A program made the position numbers and the translations under genes. The notes below the pieces were generated by a model that saw nothing but the letters and a program-made list of their open reading frames with translations, searched no databases and was not told the DNA's origin. DNA of 64,000 nt from an uncultured Myxococcales bacterium. Its GTDB lineage: Bacteria; Myxococcota_A; Polyangia; Polyangiales; Polyangiaceae. The stretch covers positions 40,180-104,179 of the forward strand of contig CALFEQ010000136.1 of the NCBI GenBank assembly GCA_937949945.1, written 5' to 3'. How positions within the stretch are numbered: the first letter of the stretch is position 1; every line of letters begins with the position of its first letter. Positions 1 through 10,665 of this stretch are shown here, piece by piece.

Positions 1-840
1 CTGCTTGCGCGCCGGATCGAGCTTGATGAGCTGCTTGTCGCGCCGCAGCGCCGAGAGGCGTCCGATGAGGACCGCAGAGACGACGACCGAGAAGATCTCT
101 CCGACGAGCGGCTCCTCCTCGGGGTGGAACAAGAGCCGCTTCCAAGCCTCCTGCGTCACCGACGCGGTCGGACGGATGAGCGCGGACTCCCGGTGCCTCT
201 CCCAGCACGCCCTCTCGTCGGCGTCCGCCGCGTCGAGGAACGACAGGACGTGCGCGACGCACCACTGGCGGTCGAGGTCGCCGGACTTTCCGTAGAGCCG
301 GTACAGCGCGTGGAGCGACTCGACGTCGCGCGGATCGTGGCGCACGCGCCGCGCGAGCTCGACGGGATCGTCGTCGGGGACGTCCTTCCCCGGCGAGACG
401 TCGGACAGGTCGACCTCGATGCTCACGCGCGCGCGGGCTTCCTCGAGCTCGCGCTCGAGCTCCGCGACGCGTGCTTCGAGGAACTTGATGCGACGTTCGA
501 GCGCGAGCGTGCGCTGATCGGTCGCAGCCTCGAGCGGCGCGATCGTCGCGGGCGGCGGCTCGTCGACGTAGGACAGGTCCTTGATGACGATCCGATGCCG
601 CGCCTCGTAGGCCGCCTGGAGCGCCTGCTCGAGCTTGCGGAGACGGGCGCGATCGAGGCCGAGGTTGTCCGCCATCTTGTCGAGGCGGTTTCGCTCCTCT
701 TGCGTGATGACGCCGTCTTCGATGACCTCGGCGAAGAGCTCCTCGTACATCGCCTCGAGCTTGCCGTGCCGGATGTTCCCGCCGATTTCGCCGACCTCGA
801 AGGACGGCGCGTGCTGGAAGGTCGTTTCTGACTCGCTCAT
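1..840 (-). CDS. Coiled-coil protein with N-terminal TerB/EF-hand-like region, 3' end outside window
   Basis: The reverse strand is open from an ATG at 840 to base 1 with no stop, so at least 280 residues are present and the C-terminus lies to the left of the window. Residues about 20-80 form an acidic helical segment (MYEELFAEVIEDGVITQEE) that resembles the helical start of TerB-like or EF-hand-like domains. It is followed by a Glu/Arg-rich coiled coil at about 108-140 and a TPR-like helical region. No signal peptide or membrane segment is visible, so it is probably cytoplasmic. It is transcribed divergently from the TPR gene at 1096. Third codon positions are almost all G or C in this frame, which supports coding. 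I do not recognise a function; TerB-like is a weak structural guess. Confidence 0.82.
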   Translation of the reverse strand, partial: MSESETTFQHAPSFEVGEIGGNIRHGKLEAMYEELFAEVIEDGVITQEERNRLDKMADNLGLDRARLRKLEQALQAAYEARHRIVIKDLSYVDEPPPATIAPLEAATDQRTLALERRIKFLEARVAELERELEEARARVSIEVDLSDVSPGKDVPDDDPVELARRVRHDPRDVESLHALYRLYGKSGDLDRQWCVAHVLSFLDAADADERACWERHRESALIRPTASVTQEAWKRLLFHPEEEPLVGEIFSVVVSAVLIGRLSALRRDKQLIKLDPARKQ

Positions 841-1034
841 GTCGGCTCCTCTCGTCCGGTTCGCTTCCGGTTCGCTCGGCATCGGTCGATCGAGACGTCC
901 TCGCCGGCCCGACCTCGGTGGGCCCATAGTCTCCCCAGCCACGGCGCCGAACAAGGCCGGCGCACCGCTGCGCTCCGAGCGCGCGCGGGTCGGTGGTCAT
1001 GTCGCTTATCCGGATCCGAGCGGTTTCCGAGTGG

Positions 1035-1063
1035 TTGGGGCGGAGGCCCAAGTTCGGTAGGCT
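1035..1063 (+). promoter_or_regulatory. Candidate sigma-70-type promoter of the TPR gene
   Basis: TTGGGG (1035-1040) and TAGGCT (1058-1063) are separated by exactly 17 bases and end 32 bases before the ATG at 1096. Each hexamer matches only about half of the consensus, so the spacing is the main support. Confidence 0.3.
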
Positions 1064-1095
1064 AGTCTCGCGGCAGGCGCCGCTTCGCAGCGCAC

Positions 1096-3966
1096 ATGGA
1101 CCGAGAGTCGATCGAGGATCTCTTCGCGCGGTGGCAGCAGAACCCGGACACCGCGCGGACGGTGGCGCTATGCGAAGCCCTGCGAGACGGACGTCGCCCC
1201 GATCTCGTCGAGATCGTGGGCAGCCATGCGTCCCGTCAGCTCGACGTCGTAGCGCTGCTCGCCGCTGCACGGATGTACACGGACGCGGGCCGTCTCGACG
1301 ACGCCCAGAGCGTGCTCCTCTCCGCCGGCCGCATCGCGCCTCGGGAAGCCGACGTCTATCGATGGCTCGGCGAGGTCCTCCTCCGGAGGGGCGACGCGGA
1401 GCGCGCCGAGAAGGTCCTGCAGAAAGCGGTGGAGTTCGGCTCCGGCGAAGTGGCCAAGACGCTGCTCGAACGCGCCCGGGCGCTCGTCCCCGTCCAGCAC
1501 ACGTCCGGACAGCACGCCGTCGCCGCGGCGGTCGCGGCGGCGAGCTCGCCCCGACTGCCTGCGACGAAGAGCGATCCCGAGGTGACGGTCCCGCGCCGCG
1601 ATCCGGTGCACGCCGTCCCCGCCGATCCCGAGGACGACATCGAGACGGCGATCCGCGAAGACGACGACGTGAGGGCCGCGATCGAGGCTGCGCTCGCGCC
1701 GCTGTCGTCGTCGCCGGTGCTCGCCGCTGGACCGGGACCGGCCGTACCCCCGCCCGACGACCAGATCTTCACGACGCCGACGCGCGGGCTCTCCTTCGAC
1801 ATCCAGACCACGCGCGACAACGACATCCGCTCGCACGGCATCGCGCCCGACGTCTCGGACGTGACGACCCTGCCGGGCGAGCCGCGTGCGGCGAATGCCG
1901 CGACCGCGGGCTTCGGCGCACCCGCGAGCCCGCGCAGCGGCGACTCCGATCGATCGCTGCGGGCTCGAGCGGAGGCCGATCGCCCCGTCAACCCGTTGCT
2001 GCTCAAGTCGCTCGAGCGACCGCCGGCGCAGCTCGGCGGTGCCGTCGTCCCCGAGCCGCGCGACGTGCTCGACGCGCTGCAGATCGCCGGCATCTACGAG
2101 CCCGACGTCCTCGCGGGACCGCAGCTCTTCGAGTGGACGAGACCGGAGAAGGTCCGGCGGTGGTTCCACGCGTACACGCTCATCGGCCTCGCCGTCCTCC
2201 TCGTGGGCGTGGGGATAGGCACGTACTTCTACGTGATGAACCAGCGGGCGAAGGCGCACGTCGAGGCCGAGCAGCTCCTCGCCGCGGTCGATGGCGATCT
2301 CCGCGCCGGCGAGGCCGCGCGGCTCGCCGACGCCGAAAAGTCGATCGCGAGAGCCTTCGAGCTCGAGTCGCGATCGCCGCACGCCGCGCTGACCTGGCTG
2401 CACGAGCGTGCCGCCGTCGGCTTGCTCAAGGGCGGCGCCGATCTCGCGTTCGAGGACGCGGTGCAGCGCGCCAAGGTGGTCGGCGTCGAGGAGAAGAAGT
2501 TCGCGTTCGCGCACGTCGCGTCGTTCCTCTTCCAGGGCGACACCGCCGGCGCCGCCGCGACCGTCGCGAAGTGGGACTCGGCCGCCCAAGACGACGCATG
2601 GTTCCAGCTCCTCGCCGGCGCGACGTTCGAGCGCGCAGGCGATCCTCGCGCCCTCGAGCGCTACGCCGCCGCGGTGAAGCTCGATCCGGAGCTCGTCATC
2701 GCGCAGGTACGTCTCGCGCGGGCGATGGCCGTCGACGGCGATCATCGGCAGGCGGCCGCGCTCGCGAAGGACTTCCGCACGCGACATCCCACGCGCACGG
2801 AGGGCCCCGCGCTCGTCGTGCTCGCGTGGACGCGCGATCCGCTCCGCGGCGAGCCGCCGGCCGAGCTCGCGGCCGTCACGGAGCACGGCGACGCGCTCCC
2901 GGTCTCGCTCCGCGCCGTCCCGCACGCCGCGCGGGCGCTCCTCGCGCTCCAACGCGGCGCGCTCGACGAGGCGAGACCGTCGGTTCAGAAGGGCCTCGAC
3001 GTCGTCGACACGCCCGGCATGGCCGCCTGGCTCGGCAGCATCGCGCTCGTGATGGGCGACGAGAACCTCGCGCGCAAGGCGGCGCTCGCGGCCGTCTCCT
3101 TCTCGGCGGTCTATCCTCCGGCGCGCGTGCTCGCCGCTCGCGTCGCGCTCCTCGGCGCGCGCCTCGACGAGGCGCTCAAGGCGGTCGAGGACCTCCCCCC
3201 GACCGCGCTCGACGTCGCCATCGTGACGGCGGCCGCCTCGTACGAGAAGCTCGACGGCGAGCGCATGTCACGTGCGCTCGACGCCCTACCCGACGAAGCG
3301 AAGAGCGTCCCCTTCGCCGTTCCGCTCGTCCGCGGCCAGGCGCTGCTCGCAGGCCAGCTCAAGAGCCTGACGAACGACAAGGTCCTCGACATGGCGGACG
3401 ACGAGGCCCCGTGGGCCGACCTCGTCGCGATGGATTGGGCGCTCGACGCCGGAGACCTCGAGCTCGCGAGGAAGATCGCCGCGCAGTGGCAAGGCGAGCC
3501 GCGTGCCCTTCGCGCGATCCGTCTCGCCCGCCTGGCCCGTTACGAGGGCAGGCTCGAAGACGCGGACAAGTTCAGCCGCATCGCCCTCGAGAGCGGCACG
3601 ATCACGATGCGCGCCCTCACCGAGCGCGTCTTCACGCTCGTCGCAGCGAAGCGCGACGCCGACGCCCTCGCCCTGTTCAAGACCTACCCGAACGTCGGCG
3701 GCCCTCTCTCGAAGTGGCTCCGCGCCTACGCCACTGCCGCCCACGGCAAAGCCGACGAGGCCCGCGCGATCGTCTCGCAGGAAGATCCGCCGCCCGCCGC
3801 CGCCCCGATCACGGCGAGGATCATCGCGGCCGCTGCCTACGGCGCGATGAAGGACGTCCGGCACGGCAAGGAGTACACGCTGCCGATCGTGCAGGCGGGG
3901 TTCGCCAATCCGGATGTCGCCTTCGCTGCCGAGAAGCTCGGAGTGAAGGCTGCACGCCGCAGGTGA
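1096..3966 (+). CDS. Membrane-anchored TPR-rich protein
   Basis: This 956-residue protein has TPR-like helices at about 1-140, a low-complexity Pro/Ala/Asp-rich stretch at about 145-340, and one membrane helix at about 358-378 (YTLIGLAVLLVGVGIGTYFY). The rest is a long series of helical repeats of TPR type. There is no cleavable signal peptide. The single helix in the middle would leave the N-terminal part in the cytoplasm and the large repeat domain in the periplasm. Repeat proteins of this kind are usually scaffolds, and no enzymatic motif is visible. The ATG at 1096 follows a 256-bp divergent gap shared with the gene at 840. The partner and process are unknown. Confidence 0.88.
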   Translation: MDRESIEDLFARWQQNPDTARTVALCEALRDGRRPDLVEIVGSHASRQLDVVALLAAARMYTDAGRLDDAQSVLLSAGRIAPREADVYRWLGEVLLRRGDAERAEKVLQKAVEFGSGEVAKTLLERARALVPVQHTSGQHAVAAAVAAASSPRLPATKSDPEVTVPRRDPVHAVPADPEDDIETAIREDDDVRAAIEAALAPLSSSPVLAAGPGPAVPPPDDQIFTTPTRGLSFDIQTTRDNDIRSHGIAPDVSDVTTLPGEPRAANAATAGFGAPASPRSGDSDRSLRARAEADRPVNPLLLKSLERPPAQLGGAVVPEPRDVLDALQIAGIYEPDVLAGPQLFEWTRPEKVRRWFHAYTLIGLAVLLVGVGIGTYFYVMNQRAKAHVEAEQLLAAVDGDLRAGEAARLADAEKSIARAFELESRSPHAALTWLHERAAVGLLKGGADLAFEDAVQRAKVVGVEEKKFAFAHVASFLFQGDTAGAAATVAKWDSAAQDDAWFQLLAGATFERAGDPRALERYAAAVKLDPELVIAQVRLARAMAVDGDHRQAAALAKDFRTRHPTRTEGPALVVLAWTRDPLRGEPPAELAAVTEHGDALPVSLRAVPHAARALLALQRGALDEARPSVQKGLDVVDTPGMAAWLGSIALVMGDENLARKAALAAVSFSAVYPPARVLAARVALLGARLDEALKAVEDLPPTALDVAIVTAAASYEKLDGERMSRALDALPDEAKSVPFAVPLVRGQALLAGQLKSLTNDKVLDMADDEAPWADLVAMDWALDAGDLELARKIAAQWQGEPRALRAIRLARLARYEGRLEDADKFSRIALESGTITMRALTERVFTLVAAKRDADALALFKTYPNVGGPLSKWLRAYATAAHGKADEARAIVSQEDPPPAAAPITARIIAAAAYGAMKDVRHGKEYTLPIVQAGFANPDVAFAAEKLGVKAARRR

Positions 3967-3983
3967 CCTGCTGCCTCTGGCAG

Positions 3984-3997
3984 TCCTCAGTCCTCAG
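3984..3997 (+). repeat. Two-copy heptamer array (TCCTCAG)
   Basis: TCCTCAG occurs twice in tandem in the 292-bp gap between the convergent TPR and VOC genes. It belongs to the window-wide period-7 intergenic family. No inverted partner is visible before the next gene. The rest of 3967-4258 shows nothing else I can interpret. Confidence 0.7.
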
Positions 3998-4258
3998 CGA
4001 TTTGCCTTCGTTCGACCTGTCAGCATCCGGCAGTGCTGGCGTCGGTACGACGATGGCGCGAGCATCCTCTTACCATTCGCCGAGGCGCTGGCGGCTCGCC
4101 GGGGAGGCTCGAACGCCTGAGCGCGCGGCTCCGCCGCGGCGGGAAGTAGCGATTCGGCCTCGGCAGGCCCTCCGGAGACCGGGACCTCGCGCGAAGAGCG
4201 GGCGAGGTCCCGTCGCCGGTCGAGCAGCCTGCGGTGAAGCCGTCAGCCGATCCGTCTC

Positions 4259-4633
4259 TCAGCGGGGGAGCGCACCGTCTTGGTAGAGCCCGAGGAGGTG
4301 CCCCTCAGGGTCTTTGAACGTCACGGACCAGCCGCCAGGAGCCTCGGTCACCGGGGTGACGAGCTCGACGCCCGCCGCGGCGAGAGATGCGACCATGGCA
4401 TCGATCCCGCCTTTGGAGAGGCCGAAGACGACCTGGGGAGTCTCCCCGCGCGGCGCGTCGCCGGCGAAGAACACGAGCTCGATGTCGCCGGGCAGGCGAG
4501 CCTGGAGATAACCGCCTTCGAAGTCGGTCACCTCGAACGCAAGACCGAGGGTCTCGGAGTAGAAGCGGTGCGTGCGGACGAGGTCCTTGACCGTGTAGAC
4601 GATGGCAAGGTTCTTGATCTGACCGTTCAGCAT
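4259..4633 (-). CDS. VOC-family (glyoxalase/bleomycin-resistance-like) protein
   Basis: This is a compact 124-residue protein with the paired beta-alpha-beta modules of the vicinal oxygen chelate superfamily. It has an N-terminal YTVKDLVRTHRFYSETLGL segment and the C-terminal signature GWSVTFKDPEGHLLGLYQ. The open frame extends further upstream. I place the start at the ATG at 4633 because homologous VOC proteins begin there and because it overlaps the stop of the sigma-factor gene by 7 bases (ATGCTGA), with GGAAAG just upstream as a ribosome site. The overlap implies translational coupling and co-regulation with the sigma factor. Substrate is unknown; the family includes metal-dependent lyases, dioxygenases and drug-binding proteins. 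Confidence 0.92.
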   Translation of the reverse strand: MLNGQIKNLAIVYTVKDLVRTHRFYSETLGLAFEVTDFEGGYLQARLPGDIELVFFAGDAPRGETPQVVFGLSKGGIDAMVASLAAAGVELVTPVTEAPGGWSVTFKDPEGHLLGLYQDGALPR

Positions 4634-5313
4634 GACTTTCCTTTCGCGGGCGTCCGGTCGTTCACTGCCGACGCCGCGCCGGAAGTTGCCGGCCACGGGC
4701 TGGGCGTGAGCACCTCGGTGAAGATCAGACCGTGACCGTCCGGATCGCTCGCCGCCAGCATCCGTCGCGCCTGCCCGTCTTCGCCGGATACGACCGCCAG
4801 CCGACGGAGCAGTCCGACCTGGCTCCGGCGTAGTCGAGGACGAGGCAAAATCGTCTTCCCGAGCTCGGGGCGAACGAAGGGCCCCTTCTCCCGCAACGCC
4901 TGGAATCGTTTGCGCAGCGCTGCATCACTCACACCGAGCACGTAACGGAGCTCGGGCTTCTCGAGCCCCGAGAGCAGCAGGAGCAGCGTCGTACGCAGCG
5001 CCGGCGGCAGCGCCGACACCGGGGCGCCCTCGGCGAAAGCGTTCTCGGCCTCGACGTCGCCGCTCTCGAAGCGATCGCTCGCGGCGCGCGCCTCACGAGC
5101 GCGGCGCCGTCCGGCGCTACGGGCCAGGAAGGCGCTGTGTCGTCGGACGGCACCGTGGAGGCCGCGGAGAAACGCTTCGCCGTCGATGGGAAGCCCACGC
5201 CGCAAGGCGGACAGGAGGATGTCGTGGGCGAGGTCCTCGACTTCGTGGGCCACTCGGCTGTAGCGCCGCGACACGTCGACCAGAGCCTCTCGGATCGCAC
5301 GCACGGTGGGCAT
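4627..5313 (-). CDS. RNA polymerase sigma factor, ECF-like, coupled to a VOC protein
   Basis: The 228-residue product has a sigma region-2-like segment near the N-terminus (RYSRVAHEVEDLAHDILL) and a region-4-like helix-turn-helix (LSGLEKPELRYVLGVSDAAL) that would read the -35 element. After region 4 comes an extra tail of roughly 90 residues containing ASDPDGHGLIFTEVLTP, which ordinary ECF sigma factors lack. No anti-sigma gene is adjacent. Instead the stop codon lies inside the start of the VOC gene. I chose the ATG at 5313; an in-frame ATG at 5334 would add seven residues. The extra tail and the coupled small-molecule-binding protein suggest, by analogy with sigma factors that carry C-terminal sensor extensions, that the pair is regulated together. 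That is inference. Confidence 0.87.
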   Translation of the reverse strand: MPTVRAIREALVDVSRRYSRVAHEVEDLAHDILLSALRRGLPIDGEAFLRGLHGAVRRHSAFLARSAGRRRAREARAASDRFESGDVEAENAFAEGAPVSALPPALRTTLLLLLSGLEKPELRYVLGVSDAALRKRFQALREKGPFVRPELGKTILPRPRLRRSQVGLLRRLAVVSGEDGQARRMLAASDPDGHGLIFTEVLTPSPWPATSGAASAVNDRTPAKGKSC

Positions 5314-5404
5314 CGTCGGTCTCGGCCTGAGCATGAACCCGCGGCTGCGTGCGGAGCGCGCTCCGTACGCCCGGAGTCCCCGACCTGCGCAGCGCCGCAC
5401 GCGC

Positions 5405-6538
5405 TCAGCGGTACGGCTGACGCTGCGGGGGCGCGATCATCCCCGCCTTTCCGGCATGGGCCTCGATCATCGTCCGGAGCTCGTCGGGCTCCGTCGACTG
5501 GTTGAGCGCCTGCTCGAGCGTGATGAAGCGGCGGAGGTAGAGGCTCAGGAGCGACTGGTTGAGCGTCATCATCCCGAACTTCTCCTGGCCGACCTGCATC
5601 TGGCCGTAGATCTGGTGGACCTTGTTCTCGCGGATCAGGTTTCGGATGGCCGCGTTCGGGATCAGGATCTCCATCGCGAGGCAGCGGCCCGGTGCGCCGG
5701 CGCGCGGGAGGAGCTGCTGCGTGATGATGCCCTGGATGACGAACGACAGCTTGTTGCGGATCTGATCCTGCTGGTGCGGCGGGAAGACGTCGATGATGCG
5801 GTTGATCGTCGAGACCGCCGAGTTCGTGTGGAGCGTGGCGAAGACGAGGTGACCGGTCTCGGCGATCGTCAGCGCCGCCTCGATCGTCTCGAGGTCGCGC
5901 ATCTCGCCGATGAGCACGACGTCGGGGTCCTGGCGGAGGACGTAACGGAGCGCGCCCTTGAAGGACTGGGTGTCCTGCCCGACCTCGCGCTGGTTCACGA
6001 CCGCCAGCTTGTGCGGGTGCAGGTACTCGATCGGGTCCTCGATCGTCAGGATGTGGACGCGCTGCTCGGAGTTGATCTTGTCGATGATCGACGCGAGCGT
6101 CGTCGACTTGCCCGAGCCCGTCGGTCCCGTCACCAGCACGAGCCCGCTCGGCTTGTTCGCGATGTCCGCGATGACCGGCGGCAGCCCGAGCTCCTCGAAG
6201 GACAGGATCTTGAACGGGATGGTGCGGATCGCTCCGGCGACGGCCCCGCGCTGGAGGAAGATGTTCGCGCGGAAGCGCGAGAGGTTCTTCACGCCGAAGG
6301 AGAGATCGAGCTCGCTCTCCTTCTCGAAGTGGATCTTCTGCTCCTCGGTCATGACCGAGTAGCAGAGCTGCTTCGTGTCGACGGGAGTGAGCGGCGGAAG
6401 CTTCAGCGGAATGATTTCACCGTCGATGCGGAGCAACGGCGGGGCACCCGCGGTGATGTGCATGTCGCTCGCGCCCTTCTCCACCATCGCCTTCAGGAGC
6501 TGATGGAGATTCACTCGAACGTCTCCGCTCTGCGTCAT
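5405..6538 (-). CDS. pilT: Type IV pilus retraction ATPase PilT
   Basis: The 377-residue protein is the usual PilT length. The Walker A motif GPTGSGKST is at 138-146, the Walker B segment DPDVVLIGEMRD is at about 204-215, and the PilT-specific motif AIRNLIRENK is at 297-306. PilT is the hexameric cytoplasmic motor that depolymerises type IV pili and powers twitching or social motility. The other pilus genes are not adjacent. The assembly motor pilB is 1 kb away on the same strand, with a lipoprotein gene in the opposite direction between them. The gene stands alone, 92 bp downstream of the sigma-factor start. Confidence 0.97.
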   Translation of the reverse strand: MTQSGDVRVNLHQLLKAMVEKGASDMHITAGAPPLLRIDGEIIPLKLPPLTPVDTKQLCYSVMTEEQKIHFEKESELDLSFGVKNLSRFRANIFLQRGAVAGAIRTIPFKILSFEELGLPPVIADIANKPSGLVLVTGPTGSGKSTTLASIIDKINSEQRVHILTIEDPIEYLHPHKLAVVNQREVGQDTQSFKGALRYVLRQDPDVVLIGEMRDLETIEAALTIAETGHLVFATLHTNSAVSTINRIIDVFPPHQQDQIRNKLSFVIQGIITQQLLPRAGAPGRCLAMEILIPNAAIRNLIRENKVHQIYGQMQVGQEKFGMMTLNQSLLSLYLRRFITLEQALNQSTEPDELRTMIEAHAGKAGMIAPPQRQPYR

Positions 6539-6686
6539 CGCGTTGCCCTTTCCGACTCCCCCAAGACCATGCCTCTAGCTTGCAAGACTATCAGCGTCCT
6601 CGCGTGGTGGGCGAGTACGGACGTGACGGCAGAGGCCCGGCCGGCGGCCCGCATCTCGTCTCGCTGCCCGCAGCCCGCACGCTACG

Positions 6687-7484
6687 ATGGGGAGGATGCG
6701 CCGATCCGGTATCCTCGTCGGCATCGTCGCGCTCGCATGCTCCGCGGCATGCACGTTGGCGCTCGACCTGGACGGCCTGTCGCGACCGGAGGCCGCCGAC
6801 GGCCAGGCCCCCGCGCCTGTCGTCGACTCGGGCGCCACGACCGACGCCCCGGACAGCGACGCGAGCGACGCGAGCGACGCGAGCCCGCTCTGCGGCGCAC
6901 CGAACACGCATTTCTGCAGCGACTTCGACGGCGTCGAGCTCTCTTCGCTTCCCCTCACCGTGCGCAACGGCACCATCACGCTGGACTCGATGGTCTCGCG
7001 CTCTCCGCCGACCTCCCTCGTCGCCGCCACCGAGCCACCGAGCACGGGCCTGACGTACGCAGGCCTGGACGTCCGGCCCGGACGCGCCGCCGCGACCTTG
7101 CACGTCGCCGCCGATCTGCTCGTCCTCGACAACGTGAACGATTACGTCGAGGTGATCGCCGTCCTCTACTCTTCCGGCAGCTCCTCGTGCGACATCTACG
7201 TCATCCTGCAGGACGGCGAGTGGCGGGGGAACGCCGGCTGTCCCGCCCGCGACAACGCCGTCCGGATCGCCCCCGCCCCCATGGGCGAGTGGAGTCACGT
7301 GGAGGTCGACGTCGATGGCGTGGGCGGCACGGTCACGATGACCGTCGGGAGCGCAAAGCTGGACCTCCCGCTCGGCGCGTCGTTCGCAGACAGCGACCTG
7401 CGCGTCTTCGCGCCCATCTACTGGGCGAGAGAGGGGGGCGGGAAGACGCGCATCGCCCTCGACAACTTCGTCGTCCGCGACTGA
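6687..7484 (+). CDS. Lipoprotein with LamG/concanavalin-like C-terminal region
   Basis: The protein has 265 residues. A hydrophobic signal (ILVGIVALACSAAC) carries possible lipobox cysteines near residues 18 and 22. A short Asp/Ser/Ala linker with DAS repeats follows. The rest is beta-rich and ends in KTRIALDNFVVRD, typical of jelly-roll carbohydrate-binding-like lipoproteins. It is convergent with pilB and lies between the two pilus motor genes on the opposite strand. A second ATG at 6696 gives a cleaner signal peptide, but the GGAGG sits too close to it, so the start is uncertain by three codons. Cell-surface location is likely; ligand unknown. Confidence 0.82.
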   Translation: MGRMRRSGILVGIVALACSAACTLALDLDGLSRPEAADGQAPAPVVDSGATTDAPDSDASDASDASPLCGAPNTHFCSDFDGVELSSLPLTVRNGTITLDSMVSRSPPTSLVAATEPPSTGLTYAGLDVRPGRAAATLHVAADLLVLDNVNDYVEVIAVLYSSGSSSCDIYVILQDGEWRGNAGCPARDNAVRIAPAPMGEWSHVEVDVDGVGGTVTMTVGSAKLDLPLGASFADSDLRVFAPIYWAREGGGKTRIALDNFVVRD

Positions 7485-7499
7485 CGCGAGCCCGACGGG

Positions 7500-7505
<6 letters not shown>
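7479..7505. terminator. Small hairpin across two convergent stop codons
   Basis: GACTGAC (7479-7485) and GTCAGTC (7499-7505) form a 7-bp stem with a 13-base loop. It includes both stop codons of the convergent lipoprotein and pilB genes. There is no T run, so it is a weak bidirectional terminator candidate. Confidence 0.35.
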
Positions 7506-9206
<1,701 letters not shown>

Positions 9207-9465
9207 CGACGTTCTTTTCTTCCGGCCCCACGGGCCGGGTGAGTTCCTTGGCCGGCTCAGGGTGCACCGCATCCTCGAGCGACCGAATGCTAAGCGTCGG
9301 TGATGCTGCAAAATACGTCAACGACTCGTGCGCACGGGCGCCCGCACCGCGTCTTCGCGCACATGTACCGACCTCGCGCCGGCGCCGCGGCAGGAGGCGC
9401 CCGCGTCTCGTCTCGTCGGGCCTCGGAACGGCGCTCGGAGTAGAGTGGTTGCCCGGGTTCGGCCG

Positions 9466-10635
9466 ATGGCTCTCTTCGACAGGTGGTTCGGCAAAGGACG
9501 CGTCCTCGCCCAGGCGCGCGCCGCCGAGCTGCGTGGCGATCTCGTCAAAGCGGCTGAGCTCTTCGGGGAGGCGGGCGAGGACGAGGAGGTCGCCCGCGTG
9601 ATGACGTTGCGCGGCGACGCCGAGATCGACGCCCGCACGCGCCTCCAGCTCTACACGCAGGCGGCCAAGCTCGCCCCGGAAGGAACCGAGACGAACCGGA
9701 CCGCGCGTCTCAAACGCGCCGAGCTCTTGCTCGCGCTCGCCGGAGACACCGCCGTCAGCGCCGTGGCGCGCCACGAGGTGATGGAGGCGGCGCGGGACCT
9801 CGAGGCCATCAACGAGCCGCTCAAGGCCGCCGAGGCTTACGCCCGCGCGGGCGACAAGGAAGGAGAAGCGCGCGCTCTCCAGGCCGCCGGCGACGTCGAG
9901 CGCCTCGAGTTCCTGCTCGCCGCCGAGCAGAGCAAGGAGCGAAGCTCGCGCGCGCGCGACCAGCGGACGAAGGACGTCGAGCTGATGATCGAGTGCGGCA
10001 AGCGCCGAGAGGCGCTGGAGGCGCTCGAAGATCTCCTGCGATCGGAGGAGGACGCCTCGCTCCGGCAGCGCGCGAACACGCTCCGCGCGCGACGCGTGGT
10101 CGCGCCGATCATCACCCTCGAGGCGCTCGGCGAGCGCTGGACGCTCGTCCTCGGCGACGAGGTCGTCCTCGGCCGCACCGACGGCGCGATCAAGGTCTCC
10201 TCGAACGCGGTCAGCCGGCGGCACCTCCGCATCGCGCGCGAGGGCTCGGCCGTCATCGTCCGCGATCTGGAGAGCCGCAACGGGACGCACCTGCGAGGCA
10301 TCCGGCTCGCCGGGCCGCTGGAGGTCGGCGAGGGCCTCGAGCTCAAGCTCGGCAAGGAGGTGCCGATCCGGATCGCGCCGAGCAAGCGGCTCGAGGGAGC
10401 CATCGAGATCGAGGTCGCCGGCGAGAGGTACTACGCGTCCCTCGGCCCCACGCACACGCCGATCCCCGGCCTCGACCTCGCGACCGGTCCCGACGGGTGG
10501 GTGGAGCTCGTCGCGAGCGGCGCGCGCGTGTTCGCCGGTGACGTGGAGCTCGTCCCACGCGCTACGCTCCTCGTCGGAGACGCCGTCTCGACGAAGCGCG
10601 GAACGGAGCCGATGCTGCGCGTGATCGGCACCTGA
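9466..10635 (+). CDS. FHA-domain protein with helical-repeat N-terminus
   Basis: The 389-residue protein begins at the ATG at 9466 (MALFDRWFGKGR). Residues about 10-215 are helical repeats of TPR character. A forkhead-associated domain follows at about 220-300 with the expected phosphothreonine-binding residues: GRT near 235, SRRH near 250 and RNGT near 270. The C-terminal 90 residues are beta-rich. FHA domains bind phosphothreonine peptides. The next gene, 30 bp downstream in the same direction, is a Ser/Thr protein kinase, so a kinase-reader pair is the natural reading. The upstream open frame (from 9328) is rejected because it is arginine-rich and lacks a ribosome site. Confidence 0.92.
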   Translation: MALFDRWFGKGRVLAQARAAELRGDLVKAAELFGEAGEDEEVARVMTLRGDAEIDARTRLQLYTQAAKLAPEGTETNRTARLKRAELLLALAGDTAVSAVARHEVMEAARDLEAINEPLKAAEAYARAGDKEGEARALQAAGDVERLEFLLAAEQSKERSSRARDQRTKDVELMIECGKRREALEALEDLLRSEEDASLRQRANTLRARRVVAPIITLEALGERWTLVLGDEVVLGRTDGAIKVSSNAVSRRHLRIAREGSAVIVRDLESRNGTHLRGIRLAGPLEVGEGLELKLGKEVPIRIAPSKRLEGAIEIEVAGERYYASLGPTHTPIPGLDLATGPDGWVELVASGARVFAGDVELVPRATLLVGDAVSTKRGTEPMLRVIGT

Positions 10636-10665
10636 CGAAACCGGACGAGGGAGAGACGCCGAGGG

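Noticed and set aside
993..4286. Very long open frame overlapping the membrane TPR gene in another frame
   Set aside because: Its product is almost entirely Arg/Ala/Gly/Pro, an effect of high GC content. The overlapping TPR gene has a membrane helix, repeats and a normal start.
6591..7298. Reverse-strand frame opposite the lipoprotein between pilT and pilB
   Set aside because: The forward frame has a signal peptide, lipobox and beta-sandwich text; the reverse text is low-complexity Arg/Gly/Ala.
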